Shown one piece after another: positions 11,001 to 21,810 of a stretch of DNA of 64,000 nt. The stretch comes from Artemisia argyi (Eukaryota > Streptophyta > Magnoliopsida > Asterales > Asteraceae). A program made the translations under genes and the position numbers. The DNA lies in NCBI GenBank assembly GCA_030686995.1, contig CM060691.1, forward strand, positions 86,425,055-86,489,054, given 5' to 3'. Every line of letters begins with the position of its first letter. Position 1 is the first letter of the stretch. The notes under the pieces are model-generated. The model was not told the DNA's origin. It was given only the letters and a program-made list of their open reading frames with translations, and did not search any database.

Positions 11001-12174
11001 TGTCCTCTTGAGCATTTCCCACCATGTGATTGCTTGATACGTGTTGAAATTGAAGTACAGGTGTTCAAAATCTATTTTGGCGCCAAAAACCACCAAGGTT
11101 GCTTGCAGCCGTTTTTTCAAGCATTTAATGCTATGATGTGACAATGGAGGGTTAAGGGGACAAAATGGAGTGTAAGGGGTGATGGTGGTGTAGGCTAGTA
11201 GGTTGAGGTGATGCAGAGATGGTGGAAGTAGTACGTGTCCCATTGTGGAGCAAAGCTAAGGTTTTGGAACTCTTGGAGAGGGTGACAGGTGGAAAGGAAT
11301 TGCAAGTGGAGGGGGGTGGTATGGTGGATGGTGATGCAGCAGGTGATGAGGGGGGGGGGGAAGGTTGAAGAAGGTGGAGGTGGTGTGGTCAACGCGGGTC
11401 AAAGACCCGTGTTAATAAAAAGGGTGTTGGGCTCAGGTTCTTTTGGGCTTGAGGGATAAATGGACTGGACCAAGGTTTTATTTTTGGATTTGGAATTTGG
11501 ATTGGATTATTTGTATTTTGGTCCGTATGGTTTATAAGGTATAAAAGCCCAAGGACTTTTATTGTACATTCTGAATTTCTAGGGACCAATCTTGTCATTT
11601 TTCCAAAATATATCACAAAGGACCTTCTTTGCCATTTAAAAATATTATAAGGTCCTTTTTAATATTTTTCCAATTTAAAACACTCGGGGACCATTTTTGC
11701 CAAGATTGCAAAGTATAGGGACTGGTTTTGTAATTTCTTTGAATTTATCATCTAGGGGTAAAATTTGTCAATTTATGAATTACCAAGGACCTTTTGATGA
11801 TAAAATTCCATTTTTGAATACTGAGGGGTATTTTCTGTCAATATTGAAACTACAGGGACCTGTTTTGCCAATTTTGATATTTTGAACTTTCAAGGGTAAA
11901 AATTGTTATTTCATGATTCCTGAGGATTGTTTTTGACTTTTCTTTAAAATTAATCATCCAGGGACCATTTCTGACATTTCATGAAAGTTCAGGGACTGAT
12001 TTTGACAATTTGGTAAACTTTGGCGGTTTTTCCCTGTTTTTAGTTCTTTTATGTTTGAAACATATAAAAACACCTTCTAAGGATATTTGTAGTATTTTGT
12101 GGTGTTTCTGAGTGTTTTTACATGTTTTTGTTGTTCAGATTTGACAGAAATGATGAGTTTTTATGAACTCATCA
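8035..12174 (-). repeat. 5' LTR of element 1 (about 4.1 kb)
   Basis: The LTR starts TGATCAGT next to the primer site, and I place its far end at ...CTCATCA (12174). This gives TGAT/ATCA inverted ends and, in the sense direction, the same TGATGAG start as the complete LTR of element 2. It is AT-rich in 8300-9200. Bases 11600-12010 hold a degenerate series of units around GGGACC...TTTTGCCAATTT. The far end is inferred from end motifs, because the partner LTR lacks this part. Confidence 0.75.
10974..10983 (-). promoter_or_regulatory. TATA box in the 5' LTR of element 1
   Basis: On the minus strand CTATAAAAGG lies about 1.2 kb inside the LTR, which would put U3 at 12174 to about 10950 and the transcription start near 10950. 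The position fits an LTR promoter; no experimental start is known. Confidence 0.55.
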
Positions 12175-12651
12175 CACATAAACAAATCTGAGATATAGAC
12201 CATATTTAAAAAGAATAAATGCACCAAACTACCATACATGTATGCACTGCTTTCTTTTATCACTTTCCCTTTCATATATTCACCTCATCTACTATCTACT
12301 TTATCATTTAAAAGTTTAAAGTTGGTCGCGTTTTAAGTCTTAGTCGCGACTTAAAAAAATGATAGTGACATATTTTTTCATTTTTATAAAATATAAGAAA
12401 AATGTTTAAATTAGTAAAATAACTATCTAAATGAATTATTTAGGTAATTGGTATAAATTATTTTGATAATTTGATGTATTTTAATCTTCTCGTATTTTTT
12501 AAAATTTCTTTTTGTATTTTTTTAATTTTGGTATTTTTTTCCGTATTGTAATTTGTATTTTTATTTAATGAATTAAAAATTATCTATTTGAAAAGATGAA
12601 GAAAAGAAAAATAATAAATTTGTAAGTCTCAAAAAAGTGTTATAACATATT
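12175..12651. other. Intergenic, AT-rich, nothing recognised
   Basis: This flank of element 1 is low-complexity AT-rich DNA with no coding frame or repeat structure that I can support. Confidence 0.5.
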
Positions 12652-13211
12652 AGGGTCGTTTGGTTTGTAGATGAGTTTAGGATTAGGATTTGAATTTGAT
12701 TTAAGAGCGAGAAAATAATATATTTAATTAATAACAATTAATTTATATAAAAAATAAATAAAGGTTAATTTAAACATATACTTTATAATTTTGAAAAGAT
12801 AGAAACAATAGAGTGACACAAAGAAAATAAGTAAGTTGGTCTTACTATTTTCACAAAACCTATCATACTACTTCATTTTTACGCAAGAGAAATGTTATAA
12901 CCACATAAAATTTACAAAAAAATATCCACACAATAAAATGGCAAGTGAATTTATGGATAAAATGATAGAGATAATTTAAATGTTAGAAAGAGAATGACAC
13001 AAATCACGTGATACCTTATTGTGCGCTTTTTATTTATTTATCTTTTATTTTTTTTTATAAAATTTATGCAATTGTAGTATATTCCTCTTTACAAAAGCCC
13101 AATTATTTATTTATTTTATCTCAAATCCTAATCTTTCAAACGTCAACCAAACAACAACTTTTGTCACATCAAATTCCGAAGTCAACCAAAACCTATCAAA
13201 CAAACACACCG
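12652..13211. mobile_element. Possible Tourist/Harbinger-like MITE
   Basis: The left end GGGTCGTTTGGTTTGTAG is similar, with mismatches, to the reverse complement of the right end (GGTGTGTTTGTTTGATAG). GATTAGGATTTGA on the left is mirrored by TCAAATCCTAATC on the right. The inside is AT-rich and non-coding. The 3-bp flanks do not match cleanly, so the call is weak. A run of about 28 A follows at 13240-13269. Confidence 0.35.
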
Positions 13212-13237
13212 TAGTAAGGGGGTATTTTGATACGTTG

Positions 13238-13270
<33 letters not shown>

Positions 13271-13690
13271 TTGTAAATATGGTCACTATTACGAATAGAA
13301 AAACCCGAACCAAACCTATGCTTGAAACCAAATGATGTGACCCGTTCTTAAACCCAGTTCTGAATTGACAAAACCCCTAAAATAAAAATACACTTTGGTG
13401 AGTACCATTCATCCTAAAATTAGCTGTTCCACAATTCAACTTTTGATTTCAGTGACCATTCATCTTGTAATATCGATAAACAAATCACTTGACTCGATTA
13501 TATAAGGTTTGTGATTTTGTATGTCACTGAATACATTTTGATTTTGATTTTTTATTATTATTATTTTGAATACTATGAACCAATTGTACTGGTATCTATA
13601 GTCTTTTAATTATTGTTATAGCTGTTAAAACCCTCACAATACATTCATTGTTCTTTTTAGGCGTAAATGAGTTTAAACCCTTGATCATCA

Positions 13691-15115
13691 ATGTCATTAT
13701 TTAATACCACTATATCGAAGCGTGCCATTTCAATCTCCACCACTACCAAAACCCCCCACTTTTGCACCGTCGCTTCTCCGCCATCAACCATCGAAGAAGA
13801 CGACACCGTCACCACCGCCGTGTCCATTCTGAAACACCACCGTTCAAAATCCCGATGGACAGAAATCCGCACACTCTTCCCATCCGGTTTCACACCTTCA
13901 CAATTCTCACAAATCACCCTTCAGCTGCGCAACGATCCACATTTAGCCCTCAACCTTTTCAACTTCACTATCCGACACAATCTTTGTCCCCACACAACTT
14001 TATCCTACGCCACTATCGTACACACCCTTGCTCGTTCCCGCCAAAAGACACAAGCGTTAACCTTAATTCAATCTGCGATCCTTAAGTTCTCTGAATTAAC
14101 GATGTTTGAAAAATTGGTTAAGACATATAGAACATGTGATTCGGCTCCGTTTGTGTTTGATTTGGTTATTGAAGCGTGTGTTCGGTCGAATCGAGTGGAT
14201 CAAGCGGTTGAGATTGTGGGAATGTTGCGAAGGAGAGGTGTGTCGCCGTTAATCGGTACGGTTAATTCGTTACTTACGTGCGTATGTAAGTGTAATGGTA
14301 GTTTATATGGTTATGATGTTTATAGTGATATAATTGGATCATGTGATGAATTTGGGGATAAAAAGGGTGTTAAGAGAATCGTTGCGAATGTACATACGTA
14401 CAATATACTTATGCATGCTTTTTATAAAGACGGTTTAATCAATGAGGTGGAACAAGTGTGGGAGGATATGATTGCGAAAAATTGTTTGCCTAATGCGTAT
14501 AGTTATAGCATTTTAATGGCTGTTTATTGTGATGATCGGAGAATGGGTGAAGCTACGAGAGTGTGGGAAGAAATGAAGGATAATGGTTTGAAATGTGATG
14601 TAATGGGTTATAATACGATGATTGGCGGGTTTTGTGAAGCGGGGGATGTTAATAAAGCTGAGGACCTTTTTAAGGAAATGGGGTTGAGTGGGGTAGAGAG
14701 TAGTTGTGTGACGTATGAGCGGTTGATTAGTGGTTATTGTAAAGTTAAGGATGTTGATTCGGCTATGTTGTTGTATAAAGATATGTGTAGGAAAGGGTTT
14801 GTGGCAGTTGGGTTTGTTGTTGATTTGTTAGTTAAGCTGCTTTGTGAGAAGGGTATGATTACGGAAGGATTGAAAGTGTCGAGAGCTGCGATGAAGAATA
14901 ATGTGTGTATCAAGGGTGAGAGTTATGAGGTTTTGATCAAGGGGTTGTGTGATGAAGGGAGAATGGAAGAAGGTATGAAGCTTCAAGCGGAAATGATGGG
15001 GAGAGGGTTTGAACCAAATTCAGCGATTTATGGTGCTTTTATTGATGGCTATGTGAAAGTTGGGAATATGGAAATGGCGGGTAAGCTGAGTTCAGAGCAT
15101 CTTGAAGTGAAGTAG
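13691..15115 (+). CDS. P-class pentatricopeptide repeat protein, probably organellar
   Basis: This is an intact single-exon gene of 474 residues. The first 30 residues are rich in Ser/Thr/Lys/Arg with few acids, like a mitochondrial targeting peptide. A conserved non-repeat region (about 50-110) contains the FTPSQFSQITLQLRNDP and ALNLFNF type motifs. From about 150 to the end there are roughly eight PPR units of about 35 residues, with clear examples TYNILMHAFYKDG, SYSILMAVYCDD, GYNTMIGGFCEAGD and TYERLISGYCKVKD. There is no E, DYW or SMR tail, so it is P class. Such proteins bind organelle RNA sequence-specifically and protect, splice or help translate it. From memory it resembles Arabidopsis At2g15980, which is a tentative ortholog. 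It is the best-preserved host gene in the left half; the hydrophilic lead and ATG context support the start chosen. Upstream, 13270-13690 shows no clear TATA box. Confidence 0.88.
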   Translation: MSLFNTTISKRAISISTTTKTPHFCTVASPPSTIEEDDTVTTAVSILKHHRSKSRWTEIRTLFPSGFTPSQFSQITLQLRNDPHLALNLFNFTIRHNLCPHTTLSYATIVHTLARSRQKTQALTLIQSAILKFSELTMFEKLVKTYRTCDSAPFVFDLVIEACVRSNRVDQAVEIVGMLRRRGVSPLIGTVNSLLTCVCKCNGSLYGYDVYSDIIGSCDEFGDKKGVKRIVANVHTYNILMHAFYKDGLINEVEQVWEDMIAKNCLPNAYSYSILMAVYCDDRRMGEATRVWEEMKDNGLKCDVMGYNTMIGGFCEAGDVNKAEDLFKEMGLSGVESSCVTYERLISGYCKVKDVDSAMLLYKDMCRKGFVAVGFVVDLLVKLLCEKGMITEGLKVSRAAMKNNVCIKGESYEVLIKGLCDEGRMEEGMKLQAEMMGRGFEPNSAIYGAFIDGYVKVGNMEMAGKLSSEHLEVK

Positions 15116-15679
15116 CTTCTCTTAAGAAATCACTGCCAAGAAGATGCAAGGGTTAAAATATGTAAGTGTTAGGATCAACAATCACAATGTATTATGTCAG
15201 TTTATACGTTGTCAAAGCTGTCGTATTTTACCAATTTTTGTTCCATTCAAGTGATTTGACATATATAATGCATTGCGTTATCTGACGAAATGTATTACAT
15301 TGATGCTTCTTATTTGATAAGTATGATTTTTGCAATGTGAACTGTAATTTATTTTTGATTAGTTGTAGGTTGAATATTTCAGCGTGCTGTTCTTTTTTGT
15401 CACTAAAGTAAACTTGTTTGATTCGGACGAGGTTAGCTGTATATGTGTTATGTTAGTGTTGGCCTTACAGTGTGTTATGTTCTTGATTCCAAGCTGTTGC
15501 GTAGTAGTCTTAAATTAAAAAGCAAAACTCTAAAGTGGCTGTCATTTTTTGGAACACTGATTAACTTTGAGAGAATTCTAGTTTTAAAAAGAGCTAGCAA
15601 AATGGATTTTTTGTGTGGATAGGAGGTAGTAGATTGCTTAATTAACTATGTACTGGTATCTGTGCTGTTGGTTTGCAGC
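15116..15679. other. PPR 3' flank, no further gene
   Basis: AT-rich sequence that probably includes the PPR 3' untranslated region. No coding signal is seen before the TIC62-like pieces begin. Confidence 0.5.
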
Positions 15680-16215
15680 CTGCTGAAACAAAAGTAAAAG
15701 ATGGTGAAAAAGATGGAGACCCCATATTTGTTGCAAGAGCAAATGATAAGCTTGTTCGCGTACAGTAAGGTCTGTAATACTTGCCAATAAAGAATCATTA
15801 AACTTTTGCACTTGATTTTTAAATCCGTATAATAACTGAAACTTTGTGCAGACTGCAGAATGCTTTTGAAATTAGGAGTTAATGTTCGAGCAGGTGTAAG
15901 AAGCACTCAAAGGGCTGAAACTTTGGTGAAAGTGTGCATTGAATTAGTCATTAGATTGATCATGTGTTTCAGTTTGATGATGAAAGTCAGCGTAAGTATT
16001 TTAATCGACGATAATGTGAAAGTTAACCTGTTAGATTTTGAAATGTGATGAAAGATGCTCACCCTGTAGCCCAACTATAGAGAAACTTCAGCTTGTGGAA
16101 TGTGACTTAGAAAAACCAGATCATATTAAGGCAGCAACAACAAGTAGTGTCTCAGCTGTTATATCGGGCCGCTTGAGAAGGAGATATTTGATGTTACTGG
16201 ACCATACGAGTTGAC
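15680..16215 (+). pseudogene. TIC62: TIC62-like NAD(P)-binding protein fragment, degenerate
   Basis: Three exon-like pieces in order match the start of the Rossmann domain of the chloroplast import component TIC62. At 15680-15770 GDPIFVARANDKLVRVQ is a decayed form of the nucleotide-binding loop (the family has VFVAGATGKVGSR). At 15858-15931 LLKLGVNVRAGVRSTQRAETLVK is very close to the family. At 16078-16215 EKLQLVECDLEKPDHIKAA is followed, after a frameshift, by EKEIFDVTGPYEL. The glycine loop is destroyed, stops and shifts are present, and the rest of the gene is missing. The intron-like gaps suggest a DNA-level duplicate rather than a processed copy. It lies in the same orientation as the PPR gene. 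Confidence 0.72.
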
Positions 16216-16924
16216 ACAGGTATATTAGGCTTAAAACGCTTCCATGTCATTTTCTTTCAATATAAATTTTTGTGACGAAAAGAAAGAAGATTGTTTGAAA
16301 TGCGAATATATGAATTTATCTCGGATATGACTGGATTTTCTATGCATATGGGGTGATAACGTTTTGGTTTGGGTCGGTTTTTTACCATAGCTGAAACCGA
16401 AACCGAACATTCGGTTTTGCACGCCCCCGCAACCGAGAATGCTCGGTTTTTCTCGGTTAAACCATTTGTAACTGGCCCAAGTTTAATCGTTTGGCCCAAC
16501 AATTGTGTGTTTTCTTCACTGTTTTTCTTATGTAAGCCCAACAACAATATAGACATTAAACCCAAGAAAATATATCAACAATCTAATAAACCAAACAAAA
16601 TTAAAAGATCACAATTAAATGCTGTTTTAAATAGCAAAACAAATTTTAATATTTAAAACTACAACTACATGTAATGTTTGTAGAAATGAGGCAATTGTTT
16701 AATACAAAATGGTATTTCTTTTTTTTTTTCTTCCATATATCCTTGCAAATTTAAGGCACCAACATCGAACTCGGAGTCATGCAAACTTCAAGACTTTAAG
16801 TGCCTACATGAAAGTTTAGTAATTGAAATATCCATACTGCATATATTTTGAATAAACTTTAAAATATAACACCTACAAATAGTTAAATATAATATCTTAT
16901 TTATATTAAACAGACTTTAGGACC

Positions 16925-16928
<4 letters not shown>
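16216..16928. other. Intergenic with AACCGA-rich low-complexity block
   Basis: Bases 16370-16470 contain repeated CGGTT/AACCGA words. The rest is AT-rich, and the overlapping short frames are by-products of these repeats. No gene is seen. Confidence 0.5.
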
Positions 16929-16966
<38 letters not shown>

Positions 16967-17066
16967 CTTTTTTTTTTGGTATACCTGGTTTCCGACTCGA
17001 CATTGCGAGCCGACTAATCCCAGGGCAACTACCTTTTTGGATAGCCCGAAGTCACAGGAGGATTAA
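16929..17066 (-). mobile_element. SINE-like fragment with poly(A) tail
   Basis: Read on the minus strand, a GC-richer body (17066-16978) containing GGGATTAGTCGGCTCG ends in a run of A of nearly 50 bases (T run on plus, 16929-16976). The GGGATTAGTCGG word is typical of the 3' part of plant tRNA-derived SINEs. No 5' promoter boxes are visible, so it is truncated or a different retroposon. Confidence 0.42.
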
Positions 17067-17204
17067 AAAAAAAAAAGGTTTAGGTCCAAAGTTTATTTTC
17101 ATTCATTAAAGAGCAGACGCTCTGATGCGAAGGTGAAGATTGAAATTGCTAATATATGCTTTACCTACTTGTAAGAGTATGGGAAACTTCACAATATTGA
17201 TGTT

Positions 17205-18055
17205 TCACCAACTTAGAACATCAAATGAATCATCTCCCCTCTTTTCCACCCCATCCTATAAATAAATATCTACCTCGGTATGATCATCCCCTTCACCATA
17301 TTGAGTTTCCGAATACAATGAAAACCCCTCCTCAAGGTTGATCTTCATGTTACTATCATCTATGTTAGGAATAGAAGATGAAGATATGTTAGAATTTTGA
17401 TCGATATGTTTGTCCTCGTTTATTGCGTATACAACTCTTTCAAAGCGTGCTCCACTTCTGCAAGGTTTTCACACATTTTGATACTTGCACATTTTGATTG
17501 GATCTTTCATGATGGATGTTTCTCGGGATTTTTTAGGCAAATTTGGTCTAAACAAAATTCAAGATATTTTGACTTATATCGAGGATCTTAAACTAAGGCC
17601 CACATGCAACAACTCATTCTTTTTGGGAACACTCAAATCATTCTTGTTGCATGTGGCCTTAGTTTTAGATCCTGGAAATAAGTGAAAGTATCTTTAATTA
17701 TGTTTAGACAAACTTTATTCTCGAAAGTGTCGAGAGAAAATCCATGGAAACATCCAATCAAAATTAACTTGTATCGAAACGTGTGAAAACCTTATGCAAG
17801 GAAACTATGGGATTTTGAATATAGTGGAGGACAGATTGAAAGAGTTATATACGCACTACAAGATAGAGGACAAACATAGTGATCCAAATTCTATGTTTTT
17901 GATCTTCTACTCCTAACGAAGATGATGGTAACATAAAGATTGACCTTGAGGAGGGGTTTTCAAGTATTTGGAAACTCTGAAGTAGATGATTATACCGAAG
18001 TAGATTTTGTTTAAAGGATGGGACGGAAAGGAGGGGGATGATTAATTGATGTTTT
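17205..18055. repeat. Imperfect long inverted repeat made of hAT transposase sequence
   Basis: The arm 17205-17605 is mirrored, with mismatches and small indels, by 17645-18055, leaving a loop of only about 40 bases. Easy anchors are CTTAAACTAAGGCCCACATG (about 17588-17607) against CATGTGGCCTTAGTTTTAG (about 17649-17668), and CCCCTCCTCAAGGT in the left arm (about 17325) against ACCTTGAGGAGGGG in the right arm (about 17942). The right arm reads like the middle of a hAT transposase (VALVLDPGNK, LDKLYSRKCR) and leads into the C-terminal domain at 18062. A transcript across it would fold into a hairpin of about 400 bp. Confidence 0.72.
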
Positions 18056-18061
18056 AGGTTA

Positions 18062-18340
18062 GTGGAAAACCAATATGGTGAAGTTTCTCATACTTTCACA
18101 AGTAGCAAGCATGTGTTAGCAATGCCAATATGCAATGTTGCATCGGAGTCGGCATTTAGCATGGGTGGAATGGCTATTGATAAATTTAGAAGCTCTCTTA
18201 CACATAATACAGCAGAAGCTTTGATTTTCGAACAACACTGGTTATGGTATACAAAGGCGGATTTGCACGAAGTGCCCATTAATAGGTTTCAACTAGAAGA
18301 GATGGTGGAAGTTTTGGAGAAATTGGTAAGCAATAAAATT
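18062..18340 (+). pseudogene. hAT transposase C-terminal dimerisation domain fragment (copy A)
   Basis: The frame reads LAMPICNVASESAFSMGG then DKFRSSLTHNTAEALIFEQHWL, the signature of the hAT C-terminal dimerisation domain in RICESLEEPER-type proteins. The upstream transposase is present only as the degenerate arm of the inverted repeat. It belongs to a different subfamily from copies B and C. The catalytic part is not recoverable, so it cannot move on its own. Confidence 0.75.
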
Positions 18341-18488
18341 ATATTTAACTATGTTATTTTTGTCCTTTATACTGATATGCTAAGTCGTAGGGCAAACTGA
18401 ACCATGAACCAAAAATTAAAATCAATATTTAGCCGGGAATTTTTTTTATTTTATAAAATTTAATATGCTATAATAGAGAGAGTGGTTA

Positions 18489-18638
18489 ACCTCCGATGTT
18501 CTTGGCAGCATCTTTGAGACTCCCAGGAAAGTATTGCTGGAGAACGGGTAAACTTATGGTCTTTTCTGCTTTTATTTGTTTCTTTTCATCTGATCTCTGA
18601 TGCCTAATGATCGTTTTCTCCCTTTCGACTTTAAATCC
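18489..18638 (-). pseudogene. NIN-like protein (RWP-RK) exon fragment
   Basis: The minus-strand frame contains [20 protein letters not shown] then DAAKNIGG, the start of the RWP-RK DNA-binding domain of plant NIN-like (nitrate-responsive) transcription factors, preceded by a basic segment. The match stops at GGAG/GTTAACC, where a splice donor would sit. No other NLP exons are visible. It lies between hAT copies A and B and is best read as a captured or stranded exon. Confidence 0.68.
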
Positions 18639-18679
18639 AGCAGAATTTTCTTCCCACGTCCAAACAATGTGGATCATCA

Positions 18680-20978
18680 ATAAGTATAGAGAGAATTACC
18701 TTCTTCAAACTTTTCAAGGTCTTCAATCTTTTCTTCTACATTAAATGGAACATGAGACGAACGAATCCAATCTTGGCAACATATTAATGCTTCAACTATT
18801 TGAGGAGTTAAAGATGTCCCGAATGAGTCGATGACTCTATCTCCGATACTAAAGGTAGATTCAGATGCTACAGTTGAAACACGAATAGCTAGAATATAAC
18901 GAGCACATTGGAAAATCATACTTCTCTTCTTCCACCAACCTAAAACCGTAAAGTTGTCACTTTCAAAATATGTACTATCTCACTCAATCTCCTCAGTCAA
19001 ATACCTATCCAACTCAGTCTTAGTTTCTTTTGCTACACCTATTCTGCCTTTCTCATTTTGACATCAGCCATGTTTTTCTTCCATATTGTTTCAATTGTAT
19101 CTTCAAAGACACCAAATACTCCCGTATCAACATTCTTTGCTAGTAGAATTAGACTCATTCTGACTTATATGAGAAGAAGAAGTAGCATTCTTTTGATGTT
19201 GGGCCTAGTAGATTCGCTTATAATCATTGAATAACTTTTTCAATGGATTTCTACATAGAGTCACAACTTGGTTCCCATCATCATTCCCTTCTTCAATACC
19301 ATACATGCTACATAGATTAACCTTAAGATACTCAAATTTAGTCCTTGGATAAAAAACAAAAGCAATAAACACCAACATATTATATTTTTGTATCGCCCCA
19401 ATACTTATCAAACTTGTTCATCATTTCTATATACAGACTTCAAATTAGTTCTACAAAATATCGACGCAATTAATACACTCCAAGTATGAATTTGAAGTAA
19501 TATATTTTGTACCTTAGGTTTTAGAAAACAACATTTTTATTACTACAAGAAAATCAAGTGTGCCCTCGTAGAGTTCTAATATAGAATAATATGAATTAAT
19601 GAAGTACGTGAAACTCGTAGAGTCATGTCGTAGAAATATTTAAAGAAAACTACTAACAACCTCGCATTAGCCCAATCCTTTGACTCTGGAACGCCACGAG
19701 GTCCTTCCTTTTTACCATCCTCAACTTTATGACCATCAACTTCACGAAGGTCACACGTATAAACATAATCCTCTTGTGTAAATCTATCAAATACCCGTTA
19801 ATACTCGATTGCAACACTAAACATCGAGTTCCAACGAGTTGGAACATCAATAACTAGTGACTTTTCACACTCAATGTTATCCAAGATGCAAAATTGCTCG
19901 AATTTTCTAATTCTTGTTGGTGATTATCTTATCCAATGAACAACTGCCATTATACGATCAAATGATATTCCCCTCTTTGAGTACGTCTTGCACGACTAAA
20001 TTCAGAATATGTGCGAAGCATCTCACATGAGTCCATTTGCCTTTAATAATACAAAGATCACCCCTTTTCACCAATTTTCCTTTCAGATAATCAATCGCCT
20101 TGTCATTGCTACTTGCATTATTAACCTTATAGTCAAAATATTCTTCAAATCACACTCAATCAAACAGTTCTCCACCAGCTCGTCCTATATCGATTACTCG
20201 ATGACTAGTAATAGTACCAAAGTTGATAACTTTTTTTTGGCAACTTCTAAATTTTTAATTATCATCAATATTATGTGCAGTAAGATATAATTGACTTCTT
20301 GTAAGGAAGTCCATGTATTAGTTGTCTAACAACCCATAACAACCCATAACAACCCATAAGAGTTGTTTTTTTTTTAGTTGAGCTTTAAGTTTCTTTTTTC
20401 TTTTCATCAAGATCAACTCAGAACAATCTCTTCTAGCGGTGGTTCATGAGGGAATTAATAGTAGATGCTATGTTCATGCTTCTTCTATATCCTTCATTTT
20501 CTACGAACTTAAACGGAAATTCATCTATGATAGACATCTCGGATATTGATTGTCTCACTTTTTCTTGATTGAACTTCCCAACTTGCAAACAAGCTTTACT
20601 CCTTTCTACGTCTGATGATTTACTAAGTTCCAAGTGTGTCCGAGTATTGTCTTCTCTATAAGGATTAGCATTACATTTTTTATTGTGTGCCCATAAATTA
20701 GAAGTTCCATGTGATGTATCACCACTATAATGATGAAGTTTACAATACTTACATAGTAGTGCCCTTAGTTTTCCATCCTTATATGTGAACCTTTCGAAAT
20801 GAGCCCATATCTCTGACCTCTCTTTATAGTATTTGCGTTTCCCCTTGTTAATATTCCTAGTCGTAGAACATAAAGCTTCACCTCCTTCGGTGCTTTGTTC
20901 TTCCACTCTATCAGACATTTCCTTAACAAGGTGTAAATCAACATTAATCACAAGTGTAAGTGATTTGTAGCCAATCAC
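18680..20978 (-). pseudogene. hAT transposase, degenerate full-length copy B (RICESLEEPER type)
   Basis: From right to left: an N-terminal BED zinc finger (20918-20600: IWAHFERFTYKDGKLRALLC, then CKYCKLHHYSGDTSHGTSNL and WAHNKKC, giving the Cys and His ligands); a conserved SEMSIIDEFPFKFVENEG block; a middle region with pieces resembling HVRCFAHILNLVVQDVLKEG at about 20050-19980; a YVYTCDLREV piece near 19760; KFEYLKVNLCSMYGIEEGND at about 19330; and the C-terminal dimerisation domain LAIRVSTVASESTFSIGD plus SFGTSLTPQIVEALICCQDW (18900-18730). Frameshifts and stops break it into at least four frames, so it is dead. Copy C lies in the opposite orientation to its right. Confidence 0.8.
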
Positions 20979-21162
20979 ATATTTTGATTTATATCTTGTT
21001 TTATAACTTATTTTAAGTTGAACTATGTTAAGTGTTAAATTTCATACTAGTATATGCAATGAGATAGAAGAGTTAAAGGAAGAGAGAACAAACACAACGA
21101 TGTATACTCGTTCAGGCTCAAAGAAAGCGATTTGGATTCGAAACGGGATGTGGGGTTTAGAT

Positions 21163-21529
21163 TAGAGGTGGCAAAATGGACAGGCTAAACGGGCGCGGGC
21201 CAAACGGGGCGCATGTTATACGAATCATTTTAGAAAACCTAAAAAAAAAAAAAAAAAAAAAAAATCCTTAAACGTAACACCTCATTTATATTTAAGTAAC
21301 TAAATATACTATATCCATAAGTTTTTCATTAAAAACAATTTAATGTTATCCAATTGAGAGAAAAACATGTGCCCATTATGCCCATTTAACTTCTAAATGG
21401 GCAATATATGCCCATTTCAAAATAAAAAGAGGGGCCCAAATGTGCCCAAATCTTTTAAAAATTTATCCATTTAGCCTTTTTTTATTTTATTTTATTTTAT
21501 TTTATTTTAGGCACAAATTGCCACATCTA
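21163..21529. mobile_element. hAT-type MITE with perfect 8-bp target duplication
   Basis: The element begins TAGAGGTGGCAAAATGG and ends AATTGCCACATCTA, forming short imperfect inverted ends typical of plant hAT MITEs. It is flanked on both sides by GTTTAGAT (21155-21162 and 21530-21537), an exact 8-bp duplication as hAT transposases make. It is 367 bp, non-coding, with internal GCCCATTT repeats and an A-run near 21240. It sits in the spacer between hAT copies B and C. Confidence 0.88.
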
Positions 21530-21720
21530 GTTTAGATTATCCGTACGTTTACTTTTGAATCCGACTTTGAGACCGAACGAGTATAAATCATTTTGTTTGT
21601 TATCTCTTTCCTTCTCTTTTATTTCCTTTTTCACACACTTTTGTGAAACTTGACACTTAACGTACTTCAACTTAAAATAAGTCGAAAAAAACATATTCAC
21701 CCCCTCTACGGTTCTACAAT

Positions 21721-21810
21721 TTCCTTAACAAGCTGTAAGTCAAAACATGTGCTTGGCTCCGAATGCCACTGACACTTGTGATTAATTTTAATTTACAGCT
21801 TGTTAAGGAA
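21721..21810. repeat. 18-bp perfect inverted repeat at the 5' end of hAT copy C
   Basis: TTCCTTAACAAGCTGTAA (21721-21738) is mirrored exactly by TTACAGCTTGTTAAGGAA (21793-21810). A related TTCCTTAACAAGGTGTAA lies just upstream of copy B (about 20920-20937). It marks an inverted duplication joint of the hAT 5' region. Confidence 0.8.

Larger units (their letters stand above)
1..12174 (-). mobile_element. Athila-like Ty3/gypsy LTR retrotransposon (element 1)
   Basis: The element reads right to left: 5' LTR (8035-12174), primer site (8011-8028), leader, gag (7445-5496), pol (5495-1743), 3' untranslated region, then a 3' LTR that runs off the left window edge. Bases 1-642 match 9961-10602 with no indels and only four substitutions (at 196, 211, 487 and 497, all transitions), so the insertion is young. 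Domain order protease-RT-RNase H-integrase and the FMDD reverse transcriptase box place it in Ty3/gypsy; the primer site and Gag/Pol style point to the Athila lineage. No envelope-like ORF is visible. The target duplication cannot be tested because the left end lies outside the window. Confidence 0.93.
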
